A DNA stretch of 64,000 nt from assembly GCA_016788785.1 (NCBI GenBank), contig JAEUSM010000011.1:143200-207199 (forward strand). The letters are read 5' to 3'. The notes under the pieces were generated by a model, which was not told where the DNA came from, did no database searches, and was given only the letters and a program-made list of their open reading frames with translations. The translations under genes were made by a program, and so were the position numbers. Shown piece after piece: positions 1 to 8,429 of the stretch. The DNA is from Candidatus Kapaibacterium sp. (lineage in GTDB: Bacteria; Bacteroidota; Ignavibacteria; Kapaibacteriales; JAEUSM01). Position 1 is the first letter of the stretch. Each line of letters opens with the position of its first letter.

Positions 1-126
1 AAAACGAAGTGCATCTTGCAATTCTGATGTCAACGCTTCATTACACGCATTGAAACTTTCTGGTCTATTGAGAGTAATGGTATAAACATTCTCTTCTAAA
101 CTTGTGAGTAAGGTTGTATATTCCAT
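1..126 (-). CDS. Enoyl-CoA hydratase/isomerase family protein (partial, N-terminus only)
   Basis: Only the first 42 codons lie inside the window; the gene runs off the left edge. The start ATG is at 126 and follows the stop codon of the upstream hydratase by one base. A GGAAG ribosome-binding site lies in the end of that gene. The visible protein begins MEYTTLL and contains TLNRPESFNA, the first conserved strand and turn of the crotonase fold. It is clearly a paralogue of the next gene, whose N-terminus is MEYTCIL with INRPAVLNALN. By family it should hydrate or isomerise acyl-CoA esters in the cytoplasm, probably in fatty-acid or amino-acid breakdown. The catalytic residues lie outside the window, so the exact reaction cannot be judged. 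Confidence 0.8.
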   Translation of the reverse strand, partial: MEYTTLLTSLEENVYTITLNRPESFNACNEALTSELQDALRF

Positions 127-127
127 A

Positions 128-904
128 TTATCTTCCTTTCCAATTTGGTTTACGTTTTTCTACAAATGCTTCCATTCCTTCTTTTTGATCTTCAGTGGAA
201 AAAAGCATATAGAAGTTTTTCCGTTCGAATTCTAATCCACCTTCTAAGGTTGAGGAGAATGATTTCAAAACAGCTTCTTTGACCAACATTGTCGCAATTG
301 GAGCTTTTGAGGCTACTTCTTTTGCTAATGCTAAGGCTTCTTCAAAAAATACATTGGTAGGAACTACACGATTGACTAACCCAGCAGAAAGTGCCTCTTG
401 TGCTGATATCATTCTACCAGTTAATGCAATTTCCATTGCTAACGCTTTTCCAACGGCACGAGTGAGACGTTGGGTTCCACCAGCACCTGGCATAACGCCA
501 ATATTAATCTCTGGTTGACCAAATTTCGCAGTATCAGAGGCAACAATCATATCGCATAACATAGCTAATTCGCAACCACCACCGAGTGCAAAACCACTGA
601 CAGCTGCAATGATTGGTTTTTTGGTTGTACGGATTTTTTCCCATTTGGCGAATTGGTCTCGTTTCATCATTTCAACGGTATCAGCACCAGTCATTTCTTT
701 AATATCAGCACCAGCTGCAAATGCTTTTTCATTCCCATAAAGAACGATACAACGAACTGTTGTATCAGCATCAAATTCACCAAGTGCTGCAACAATTTCG
801 GTCATTGTTTGCAGATTAAGTGCATTCAAGACAGCAGGTCTATTGATTTGTATCACACCAACTCCATCAATTGGTTTGGTGACAAGTATACACGTATATT
901 CCAT
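128..904 (-). CDS. Enoyl-CoA hydratase (crotonase family)
   Basis: The 258-residue length is normal for a single-domain crotonase that adds water to trans-2-enoyl-CoA in beta-oxidation or related pathways. The CoA-binding and oxyanion-hole region is AAGADIKEM (about 63-71) and GFALGGGCEL (104-113). Both catalytic glutamates known from rat mitochondrial hydratase are present, as Glu112 in GGCELAM and Glu132 in GQPEI, followed by PGAGGTQRL. True hydratase activity is therefore likely, rather than the isomerase or thioesterase activities found in the superfamily. It is followed, with one base between, by a second crotonase gene, so the two are probably co-translated. A strong hairpin terminator upstream separates it from the isocitrate dehydrogenase gene. 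The substrate range cannot be read from the sequence. Confidence 0.93.
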   Translation of the reverse strand: MEYTCILVTKPIDGVGVIQINRPAVLNALNLQTMTEIVAALGEFDADTTVRCIVLYGNEKAFAAGADIKEMTGADTVEMMKRDQFAKWEKIRTTKKPIIAAVSGFALGGGCELAMLCDMIVASDTAKFGQPEINIGVMPGAGGTQRLTRAVGKALAMEIALTGRMISAQEALSAGLVNRVVPTNVFFEEALALAKEVASKAPIATMLVKEAVLKSFSSTLEGGLEFERKNFYMLFSTEDQKEGMEAFVEKRKPNWKGR

Positions 905-923
905 TTTTTTTGATTAAGTATGT

Positions 924-957
924 ACAAAAAAAATGGCGAGTTTGTTGAACTCGCCAT
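924..957 (-). terminator. Rho-independent terminator of the isocitrate dehydrogenase gene
   Basis: A perfect 10-bp inverted repeat (ATGGCGAGTT at 933-942, AACTCGCCAT at 948-957) has a 5-base loop. On the minus strand it is followed by a run of T (the A run at 924-932). It lies 18 bases past the stop codon of the isocitrate dehydrogenase gene and before the hydratase start, which makes these two transcription units. Confidence 0.9.
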
Positions 958-974
958 AATGAATTTAGATTGGA

Positions 975-2420
975 TTATTGTCCTTGACCCATAGAGAAAC
1001 CATATTCTCCATCGAAAGTACAAAGATTCTCAGTTTTAATAAAATCAATTCCAGCTTTAGAACAAGCATCCAAAATAGAAACAATGTCATTGTGAGAAAT
1101 TGCATTAGAATCGCTTCCCATATAACGACATCTCCAATGATCTGTGCAGAACGTTTCAGGGTTTCCATTTGGCCATACTTTGAGACCACGGTTAGAAATC
1201 ATGGATAGTTTCAAGTTTCCAGATGGAACCGCTTGTAACTTAGCGGCTAATTCGTCGGTTGTTCCTGCATAATGAACGAAAACATCAACACCTAATGTTT
1301 CTTTTTTTGCAACCTTACGAGGAGATGCACCCATTGCTTTTACTGCTTTTGCATCTTTGTTATAAACAACAGTTTTTAACGTTGAAGGATTTTGTCCCAA
1401 ACGAGCAATCACTGCATCTGCAAATTCTGATGTACCCACTTTTTGAGTAGAAACACCTTCTTTGTAAATATCGTAGGTATGAATTCCATCTTCCATTGTT
1501 TTTAACCATGCATTGTGGATACGTTCTGCCACTTCTGGTTGACCAATGTGAACCATCATCAAAACACCACCCAACAGTAGTCCACTTGGATTCGCCATAT
1601 TTTGACCAGCTCTACGAGGTGCAGAACCATGGATAGCCTCGAACATTGCGAAGTTTTCACCGATATTTGCTGAACCTGCTAATCCAACAGAACCTGCGAT
1701 TTGTGCAGCAACGTCAGAAAGGATATCACCATAAAGATTTGGCATTACGATGACATCAAATGCTTCAGGAGTATCTGCTAATTTTGCAGCACCAATATCA
1801 ACAATCCAATGCTCATTTTCGATTTGTGGATATTCAGCTGCAATTTCATCGAAAATTTTATGAAACAACCCATCGGTTAATTTCATAATATTATCTTTAG
1901 TAAAGCACGTTACTTTTTTTCTGTTATTACGAACAGCATACTCAAACGCATAACGAATGATTTTTTCACTTCCCGGACGAGAAATGAGTTTCAAACATTG
2001 GTATACATCATCTGTTTGACGGTGTTCAATCCCAGCATACAAATCTTCTTCGTTTTCACGAACAATTACTGTATCCATAATTGGGTGTTTTGTTCTTACA
2101 AATGGACTATAAGAAACACATGGGCGGATATTCGCATATAAACCTAATGTTTTACGAACGGTTACATTCAAACTTTTGTACCCACCACCTTGTGGAGTTG
2201 TAATTGGTGCTTTGTAAAACACTCGTGTTTTACGCAATGAATCCCAAGCAGAGGCTTCAATTCCTGAAGTTTCTCCACGTAGGTATACACTTTCGCCAAT
2301 TTCTATAGTTTCGATATCGATATTTGCCCCTGCAGCCTTGATAATGCGTAACGATGCATCCATGATTTCTGGACCAATACCATCGCCGTACGCCACCGTA
2401 ATTGGTGTTTTTTCTGACAT
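975..2420 (-). CDS. icd: Isocitrate dehydrogenase, long (Thermus/Rickettsia-like) type, probably NADP-dependent
   Basis: This 481-residue protein oxidises isocitrate to 2-oxoglutarate in the TCA cycle. The N-terminal YGDGIGPEI loop, the substrate-binding stretch NVTVRKTLGLYANIRP (about 105-120), VIVRENEEDLYAGIEH, the metal-binding region NLYGDILSDVAAQ, and EAIHGSAPRRAGQ are all typical of the isocitrate/isopropylmalate dehydrogenase family. The roughly 140-residue C-terminal extension beyond the catalytic domain is the feature of the long isocitrate dehydrogenases of Thermus and alphaproteobacteria, and excludes isopropylmalate dehydrogenase. After HGSAP the protein has Arg-Arg, where the NADP-specific E. 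coli enzyme has Lys-Tyr. A positive pair there suggests NADP preference, but this is an inference. A TATTTTTG promoter element lies about 40 bases upstream and a strong terminator follows. Confidence 0.92.
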   Translation of the reverse strand: MSEKTPITVAYGDGIGPEIMDASLRIIKAAGANIDIETIEIGESVYLRGETSGIEASAWDSLRKTRVFYKAPITTPQGGGYKSLNVTVRKTLGLYANIRPCVSYSPFVRTKHPIMDTVIVRENEEDLYAGIEHRQTDDVYQCLKLISRPGSEKIIRYAFEYAVRNNRKKVTCFTKDNIMKLTDGLFHKIFDEIAAEYPQIENEHWIVDIGAAKLADTPEAFDVIVMPNLYGDILSDVAAQIAGSVGLAGSANIGENFAMFEAIHGSAPRRAGQNMANPSGLLLGGVLMMVHIGQPEVAERIHNAWLKTMEDGIHTYDIYKEGVSTQKVGTSEFADAVIARLGQNPSTLKTVVYNKDAKAVKAMGASPRKVAKKETLGVDVFVHYAGTTDELAAKLQAVPSGNLKLSMISNRGLKVWPNGNPETFCTDHWRCRYMGSDSNAISHNDIVSILDACSKAGIDFIKTENLCTFDGEYGFSMGQGQ

Positions 2421-2461
2421 AATTGCCTTTCTATTGTATAGAGATTTTATTCAAAATTTTT

Positions 2462-2469
2462 CAAAAATA
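2462..2469 (-). promoter_or_regulatory. Possible Bacteroidota-type -7 element of icd
   Basis: On the minus strand this reads TATTTTTG, matching the TAnnTTTG element bound by the Bacteroidota primary sigma factor. It lies 42 bases upstream of the icd start codon. No clear TTG at -33 was found, so the call is tentative. Confidence 0.4.
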
Positions 2470-2524
2470 TGGAAAACCAATTGTTTTTCCTAATATATTG
2501 CTCTTTATTACTCAGTGATTTTAT

Positions 2525-3532
2525 TTATTCTATTTCTGTCAAACCAATCTTTTTGTAGACTTTACGAAGTGTTTTCCGTGCTATATTCTGAGCATTTTTT
2601 GCTCCTGTTGCCATAACATCATTGAGAAAATCTTTTTGCGAACGAATTTCAGTATATCGTTCTGAAAATGGTTTCAAAAACGTAACCAATTGTTCACCCA
2701 GTTCTTTTTTAAACGTTTCAAACCCTACACCATTAAACTCTTGTTCGATTTCTTTGATAGGTCTACCAGTTGCAACAGAATAAATTGTAAGGAGATTTGA
2801 AATTGCAGGACGTGATTCGTCATAAGTAATAGTAGTTCCAGAATCTGTAACTGCACGTTTGATTTTTGAACGAATTTCATCCGCAGTATCTGTTAAAAAT
2901 ATCGTTGCTCGTGGATTTTCATCTGACTTGGACATTTTTTTTGTCGGTTCTTGTAAACTCATAATCCTTGCACCTTCTTCAGGAATAAACGGTTCAGGTA
3001 CAACAAAGGTCGGTGAGTATGTACCATTAAATCGCTCAGCAAGATTTCGAGCTAGCTCCAAATGTTGTTTTTGGTCAGCACCAACTGGCACAACATCTGT
3101 TTGATAGAGCAAAATATCCGCTGCCATCAAAACAGGATACGTAAATAAACCAACATTTTGAGAAAATTTTTCTGATTTTTCTTTGTATTGCGTCATTTTT
3201 GAACATTCACCCATTTGAGCAAAACAATTTAACACCCATGTCAATTGCGAATGTTCTGGAACGTGTGATTGAACAAAGACAATACTTTTTTCTGGGTCGA
3301 TTCCTGTAGCAATATACATTGCAATAAAATCCAAGGTTTGTTTTCGAAGTAATGCTGGATTTGGACGAATTGTTAATGCGTGTAGGTCCACCACAGAAAA
3401 AATACCTTTGTAGCTATCCTGAAAACCAACCCATTGACGTAATGCACCAATGTAATTACCAAGCATCAATTGGTTTGTTGGCTGCATTCCTGAGAAAATG
3501 ATTTTTTTTGAGGGCTGTAATTCTTCTGACAT
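2525..3532 (-). CDS. trpS: Tryptophan--tRNA ligase
   Basis: This 335-residue class I synthetase charges tRNA-Trp. The first signature, FSGMQPTNQLMLGNYIGAL (about 13-31), is the TrpRS form of the HIGH region, and KKMSKSDENP (about 197-206) is the KMSKS loop. The reading frame stays open upstream to 3760, but the ATG at 3532 is the right start. It places the protein 10 residues before the conserved IIFSGMQ, as in other TrpRS enzymes, and a TATATTTG promoter element at 3598-3605 lies inside the longer frame. Using the upstream start would also overlap the divergent BatA-like gene. It is transcribed toward icd, with about 100 bases between them. Confidence 0.96.
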   Translation of the reverse strand: MSEELQPSKKIIFSGMQPTNQLMLGNYIGALRQWVGFQDSYKGIFSVVDLHALTIRPNPALLRKQTLDFIAMYIATGIDPEKSIVFVQSHVPEHSQLTWVLNCFAQMGECSKMTQYKEKSEKFSQNVGLFTYPVLMAADILLYQTDVVPVGADQKQHLELARNLAERFNGTYSPTFVVPEPFIPEEGARIMSLQEPTKKMSKSDENPRATIFLTDTADEIRSKIKRAVTDSGTTITYDESRPAISNLLTIYSVATGRPIKEIEQEFNGVGFETFKKELGEQLVTFLKPFSERYTEIRSQKDFLNDVMATGAKNAQNIARKTLRKVYKKIGLTEIE

Positions 3533-3597
3533 AACACAATACGTGATGATAAGGAATGTTTTCTCTCTTTTTTTGAGGAAATTTGATTTTTTCGGTA

Positions 3598-3605
3598 CAA
3601 ATATA
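3598..3605 (-). promoter_or_regulatory. Bacteroidota-type -7 element of trpS
   Basis: The minus strand reads TATATTTG, a perfect TAnnTTTG. Transcription would begin near 3590, giving a leader of about 60 bases before the ATG at 3532. This supports the shorter start of trpS. The -33 box is not clear. Confidence 0.6.
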
Positions 3606-3704
3606 ACTAATTGAAGGGTTCTTTCGTGTAAAATCATTGTCGTAGCAAATCGTAATTGATTAACGTTGTTTTGTCTCGTAACCAGAATCTGAAATTTATC
3701 CTCC

Positions 3705-5768
3705 ATGAATTTTCTCAATCCCTTTGTCTTATTTGGTTTAGCTGCTGCAGCAATTCCCATTTTACTTCACTTATTAAACTTACGTAAAACTCAAACTATA
3801 GAGTTTTCAACATTGTATTTTTTGAAAGAATTGAAAAAATCAACGATTCGTACAATCAAAATCAAACAATGGATTTTGTTGTTACTACGAACATTATTGA
3901 TTTTATTTGCTGTTTTAGCATTTTCACAACCCATTTATAATGGTTCTTTACCATTTTTATCATCGTTGCAAAATAATCGTAGCATCATTGTTGTTGTTGA
4001 TAATACTTCATCGATGCTTCATTCTACTAATGCTGGAACATTATTCTCACAAGTCAAAAACGACCTACGCACACTTATAGATGATTTGCAAGAAAATGAT
4101 GAATTGTGTATCATTCCGTTGGTTTCTTCAAATACATATCGTTTTTCATCCTCGAAACAACAGTTACTTCAAGAAGTTTCTACGTTGGCTCCATCAATTG
4201 CCTCTGCAACTGTACGAGATGTTTTTCAAAAAATCACTGCTGTTTCCGCTACAGCAAAGCACTCTTCCAATCTTTCTGTTTTTGTAGCAAGTGATAATCA
4301 AGCAGAACCATTTGAGCGACTATTGCAAGATTCAATACAATTTCAATTTCCGTTTCCTTCAGTATTTTACAAATCATTTGCTCCTTCCTCTATCAATGAT
4401 GAACCAAATAGTTCTGTTGATACCATTCAGTTTAAAACTACTATGTTTAGAAGTGGTAAGCCAATCGAACTTGAAATGAAGGTCAGAAATACGTCTTCTA
4501 AAGAAATCACCACAACACTCTATTGTCAATTTGGTACTTCAATCGTTGGTCAACAACAAGTTACCATACAACCAAATTCGACAACAAAGGTTCCATTTTC
4601 TGTACTATCGTCTGAAAATGGGTTGGTTTCTGTCAAAGGATTTATTGAAAATGATTCCTATGAGGCAGATAATGCATTTTACGCTAGTATTCGATTAAAT
4701 GGTAAACCAAATGTAATTGTCATTGGCTCACAAGAGAAAACATCCTTTGTAAAAAAAGCACTCCAACTTCCTGGAAGTGTGATGGCATCAATAAATACGA
4801 TTACTGCAATAGAAATTGGGAATCAAAGTTTTTCAGGTATTCAATCTGTATTTATCGTTGACCAATTGAATGAAATTCAGCCATCGTTTCTTTCTCAATT
4901 AAGTGAAAAAGGTATTGGGATATTTCTTTTCGCAGATGGTAATGAGCAAAAAATCGAATCATTTGTACAAATGATAGGCGGTTCTGGAATTAGCGAACAA
5001 GTGGGTAAACCATCATTACAATTTAGCAATACTGATCGAAGACACCCTTTATTTCAAGGTGTTTTTAAAGATGATACCAAAGGAATTGTTGAAAGTCCAA
5101 CAATCTATAAAGCCTATCCAGCACAAGGTGGAATTCCTATCATCGAAATGCAAGGCGGAGCATTTTTGAGTGAATTTCGATTTGGCCAATCAAGTATTCT
5201 GTATTGTGCAGTTCCTGCTAATATTATACAATCAAATTTTCCATTACTTTCTTTGTTTCCTGTGTTACTCAATCGCAGTGTTTCATTTCTATCTCAATCA
5301 GAAGGAATTGGTAATTTGAAAGAAGGTGGTGTACCCATTACTGTTGAAATTTCAAAATCATATCAAGAACATGCTCTAACTGTCACTGACCCTAATGGTA
5401 TGATTTCTACCGTAAATCCGTATTCATTGCCTTCCAAAACTGCATTACAATTAGCATCACAATGGAATTTGGGAACGTATAAAATTACGACAAAAGACAA
5501 AGAACCAATAACGTCTTTTTCTATCAATATTCCGCAAATTGAACGAAACAGAATTGACCCAATAGCTGGGAAAATGGAAAAAGTTTTGAGGCAATTGGCT
5601 CCCAAATTGTCAATTGAATCTATTCAAACTTCCAAATTATATGCAAAAACTTTATCAAATACACATACAAAAACAGAATTGTGGCAATTTTTTCTTACAT
5701 TAGCACTACTTTGTGCATTTACTGAACTAATTGTTGCCTCTCAATTTAAAGAAGTAACTGAATCTTAA
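3705..5768 (+). CDS. BatA-type membrane protein with von Willebrand A domain
   Basis: This 687-residue protein begins with the N-terminal double-helix region of BatA/aerotolerance proteins: MNFLNPFVLFGLAAAAIPIL is a first membrane helix with the usual NP near the start, and a second helix lies at about 56-78. A vWA domain follows, with a MIDAS-like metal site DNTSSM (about 98-103; canonical DxSxS). The middle and C-terminal parts look like beta-rich periplasmic or glutamine-amidotransferase-like regions. A last membrane helix lies close to the C-terminus, in the stretch FFLTLALLCAFTELIVA. Such proteins are common in Bacteroidota, often with MoxR ATPases, but no MoxR gene is seen here. The exact role is unknown. 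It is followed after 3 bases by the M32 peptidase gene, so the two are probably in one operon. Confidence 0.85.
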   Translation: MNFLNPFVLFGLAAAAIPILLHLLNLRKTQTIEFSTLYFLKELKKSTIRTIKIKQWILLLLRTLLILFAVLAFSQPIYNGSLPFLSSLQNNRSIIVVVDNTSSMLHSTNAGTLFSQVKNDLRTLIDDLQENDELCIIPLVSSNTYRFSSSKQQLLQEVSTLAPSIASATVRDVFQKITAVSATAKHSSNLSVFVASDNQAEPFERLLQDSIQFQFPFPSVFYKSFAPSSINDEPNSSVDTIQFKTTMFRSGKPIELEMKVRNTSSKEITTTLYCQFGTSIVGQQQVTIQPNSTTKVPFSVLSSENGLVSVKGFIENDSYEADNAFYASIRLNGKPNVIVIGSQEKTSFVKKALQLPGSVMASINTITAIEIGNQSFSGIQSVFIVDQLNEIQPSFLSQLSEKGIGIFLFADGNEQKIESFVQMIGGSGISEQVGKPSLQFSNTDRRHPLFQGVFKDDTKGIVESPTIYKAYPAQGGIPIIEMQGGAFLSEFRFGQSSILYCAVPANIIQSNFPLLSLFPVLLNRSVSFLSQSEGIGNLKEGGVPITVEISKSYQEHALTVTDPNGMISTVNPYSLPSKTALQLASQWNLGTYKITTKDKEPITSFSINIPQIERNRIDPIAGKMEKVLRQLAPKLSIESIQTSKLYAKTLSNTHTKTELWQFFLTLALLCAFTELIVASQFKEVTES

Positions 5769-5771
5769 AAT

Positions 5772-7280
5772 ATGTCAACCACAACTACATTGTTTGAATC
5801 TGTATCTCAATTGATGAATAAAATCAAGGATATCCAAGCGACGATATCGCTGTTAGGATGGGATCAGGAAGTAAATATGCCAACAGGTTCTGCACCTGCC
5901 AGAGCAGAACATATCTCAACCTTGTCAAGTATTTCTCACGAGTTAATAACAAACGATTCTGCTAAATCACTCTTTGAAGACGCAAAATCTCATTTAGATT
6001 CTTACTCTGGCACGGAGAAGCGACTTCTTACTCTGTTTATAGAAGAATTTGAACAAAACATTGTTTTACCTATGCAGTTGATAAAAGATACTGCCAAAGC
6101 TCGTGCTTTGGGTCAAACTGCATGGAGACAAGCATATCACGACTCCGATTATTCCTTATTTCAACCGTATTTGCAACGGTTATTGGATTTAAAAATAGAA
6201 GCAGCTGAACATATTGGATACAAAGAACATCGTTACGATGCAATGTTGGACAATTATGAAAAAGGTGCTACAGTAACATTGCTTACTCCAATTTTTGAAG
6301 AGTTACGACAAGGTACTATTGAATTACTACAAGAAGTTGATTCCAAAAAAGAATATGTAAACCGCGATTTTTTACATAGAACATTTGAACCAGTAAAACA
6401 GCTATCATTTGCAAAACAAATGTCTGAACGATTGGGTTTTGACTTCAACAAAGGTAGAATTGACTTGTCAACCCACCCTTTCTGTACTTCCTTTTCTCCA
6501 ATTGATGTACGCATTACAACAAGAGTTTCTGAAGACAAATTTCATTCTTGTTTTTTTGGTGTTATTCATGAAACTGGTCATGCTTTATACGAGCAAGGTG
6601 TAAATCAAGAAATTGCAAGAACCTTCGCTGGTGGAGGTTCATCACTTGGTATACATGAATCACAATCACTATTTTGGGAAAATTATGTCTGTAGAAGTGA
6701 AGAATATTGGATGTATGCGTTTCCTATTTTGAAAAAAGAATTTCCTGATCAATTTTACAATGTCAATTTAGAACAATTCTTCAAAGCAATCAATAAAATT
6801 TCTACGTCATTAAACCGAGTTGAATCTGACGAGATAACATACAATCTTCATATTATCCTACGTTTTGAAATTGAAAAAGGGTTATTCGAAGGGTCAATCC
6901 GTACTGAAGACATTCCTGAAATTTGGAATACCAAAATGAATGAATATCTTTCTGTTGTTCCTGAGAATGACAAACAAGGATGTTTGCAAGATGTTCACTG
7001 GTCATTTGGTGGATTTGGTTACTTCCCAACCTATACTTTAGGAAAACTTTACGGTGCTATGTTTTGGAATCAAATTAATAAAGACATTCCAAAAACTAAG
7101 GATATGATAGCACAAGGAAACTTTACGGATATTTTGCAGTGGTTACGAACAAATATCCATCAATATGGCCGTTTGAAAACTCCTCAAGAGATAGTAAAAG
7201 ATGTTACTGGACGACCATTAACAGCAACAGACTTCTTAGAATATGCTAAAAACAAAGTTACAAAGGTGTACGGTGCGTAA
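5772..7280 (+). CDS. Metallocarboxypeptidase, M32 (Taq/Pfu carboxypeptidase) family
   Basis: The 502 residues match the full length of M32 carboxypeptidases, which remove C-terminal amino acids from peptides in the cytoplasm using zinc or cobalt. The metal site is complete: HETGH (His266, Glu267, His270) and the third ligand Glu296 in GIHESQS. Other family features are the N-terminal LLGWDQEVNMP (about 27-37), RTFAGGGSS just before the HES motif, and VHWSFGGFGYFPTYTLG in the C-terminal third. There is no signal peptide. The gene starts 3 bases after the BatA-like gene. Its last codons overlap the likely GTG start of the next gene, so it sits in the middle of a four-gene operon. Confidence 0.95.
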   Translation: MSTTTTLFESVSQLMNKIKDIQATISLLGWDQEVNMPTGSAPARAEHISTLSSISHELITNDSAKSLFEDAKSHLDSYSGTEKRLLTLFIEEFEQNIVLPMQLIKDTAKARALGQTAWRQAYHDSDYSLFQPYLQRLLDLKIEAAEHIGYKEHRYDAMLDNYEKGATVTLLTPIFEELRQGTIELLQEVDSKKEYVNRDFLHRTFEPVKQLSFAKQMSERLGFDFNKGRIDLSTHPFCTSFSPIDVRITTRVSEDKFHSCFFGVIHETGHALYEQGVNQEIARTFAGGGSSLGIHESQSLFWENYVCRSEEYWMYAFPILKKEFPDQFYNVNLEQFFKAINKISTSLNRVESDEITYNLHIILRFEIEKGLFEGSIRTEDIPEIWNTKMNEYLSVVPENDKQGCLQDVHWSFGGFGYFPTYTLGKLYGAMFWNQINKDIPKTKDMIAQGNFTDILQWLRTNIHQYGRLKTPQEIVKDVTGRPLTATDFLEYAKNKVTKVYGA

Positions 7281-7842
7281 ATACTTTTATACTTTCATTG
7301 TTTTTCTCGTCATTTCTGTTTCAGTAAGTTATTCTCAAACGGAAGGCACACTGCAAGGTTGCAAAAAGTGGTTTAATACTGCAATGAAAGACTTCAAAAA
7401 AGACAAAAAGTCATTTGTCTCTAAATATTGTAAATTACCATTTTTAGTAGGTAGTGGTGGAGATGCTTATTATTCGTATTATACAATCGAAGATGAAGAC
7501 GGAGTGTTAGGATTAATGGAACAATACATTTCTAGTTGTAAGAAAGAGCTATCTAAATCAAAAAATGTTGGTTTTTCTCAAACTTATGTGAGTGATTCTA
7601 CATTATCTTATCTTTGTAATTCATATGAATACAACGAACGTGATGAAAATGGTACCAAAGTCAATCCAGATGCAAAACCTCCATATTATGGTTTGATAGC
7701 AGAAGGTGAAACTGTATATTCAATATCTTATGGATGTGGATATGTAGATCATTACGACACCTATGTTGCTCATGAATTATATGTTGTCTTTGATAAAGTT
7801 AGCCAATCTTACAGATTTTGGGCAGCTAATTCAGGATTATAA
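7273..7842 (+). CDS. Hypothetical secreted protein, tandem paralogue 1
   Basis: I do not recognise this family. The frame is open from an ATG at 7243, but a GTG at 7273 is a better start. It overlaps the preceding stop by 8 bases (GTGCGTAA), has AAAGG six bases before it, and gives a clean signal peptide: positive VRKY, a hydrophobic stretch rich in I, V, F and S, then SYSQ. The mature part of about 165 residues has CKKWF near its start, KLPFL about 35 residues later, and VVFDK...YRFWA at the end. The same landmarks occur in the next gene, so the pair arose by duplication. It is probably periplasmic or at the outer surface. The paired cysteines may form disulfides. Confidence 0.75.
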   Translation: MRKYFYTFIVFLVISVSVSYSQTEGTLQGCKKWFNTAMKDFKKDKKSFVSKYCKLPFLVGSGGDAYYSYYTIEDEDGVLGLMEQYISSCKKELSKSKNVGFSQTYVSDSTLSYLCNSYEYNERDENGTKVNPDAKPPYYGLIAEGETVYSISYGCGYVDHYDTYVAHELYVVFDKVSQSYRFWAANSGL

Positions 7843-8429
7843 TGAGAAATTATCAAATAAAGACCTTTTTTGCACTTTGGCTATTTTTCATTTCGTTAAA
7901 TAGTATATCACTTCAAGCACAAAGTGGAGGAAATATTGAAGATTGTAAAAAGTGGTTCTTTTCTATTACAAAAGAACTACCAAAAAACAAACACACTTTT
8001 GCAAAAAAGCATTTTAAGATCCCGTTTTTAGAGGGTTTGAGTAGTGATGCTCATTTTACGTATAATAGGATATCATCACCAAAGCAATTAGTATATAGTG
8101 TAAAAACATTTTTCACTGACTGCTCTAAAGACCTCAAAAACACTTCAGCAATTCAGTTCAAAGAAGTAAGTGCAAATGAACAAACATTGGAAAACCTTCT
8201 TTTGTCCTATGCTTACACAGAAGTTGATGACAATGAAAAAAAAGTGAACCCCAATGAACCTGTCTCGTATTTAGGATTAGTGAATAATGGGGATCAAGTT
8301 TTTGTTATAACAACACCTTGTGGACCTGTGTATGAAATTTACGACCTACCGTTGTCTGTAACATATTATGCTGTTTTTGATAAAACATCAAAAGCATATA
8401 AATTTTGGGCATCAGTTATAGGTTTCTAA
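7842..8429 (+). CDS. Hypothetical secreted protein, tandem paralogue 2
   Basis: This 195-residue protein has an N-terminal signal peptide (MRNYQIKTFFALWLFF, cleavage near LQAQ). It shares landmarks with the preceding gene: CKKWF near the mature N-terminus, KIPFLEG, a central KVNP followed by YLGL, and AVFDKTSKAYKFWA at the end. Its ATG overlaps the preceding stop as TAATG, so translation is coupled. The stop codon overlaps the tail of the convergent trmO-like gene by a few bases. The family is unknown to me. The position downstream of a vWA membrane protein and a peptidase does not by itself give a function. Confidence 0.8.
   Translation: MRNYQIKTFFALWLFFISLNSISLQAQSGGNIEDCKKWFFSITKELPKNKHTFAKKHFKIPFLEGLSSDAHFTYNRISSPKQLVYSVKTFFTDCSKDLKNTSAIQFKEVSANEQTLENLLLSYAYTEVDDNEKKVNPNEPVSYLGLVNNGDQVFVITTPCGPVYEIYDLPLSVTYYAVFDKTSKAYKFWASVIGF

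Noticed and set aside
3533-3760. Extra 76 codons at the N-terminus of trpS
   Set aside because: The extension carries the gene's own promoter element, overlaps the divergent BatA-like gene and has no match to TrpRS; the ATG at 3532 fits the family.
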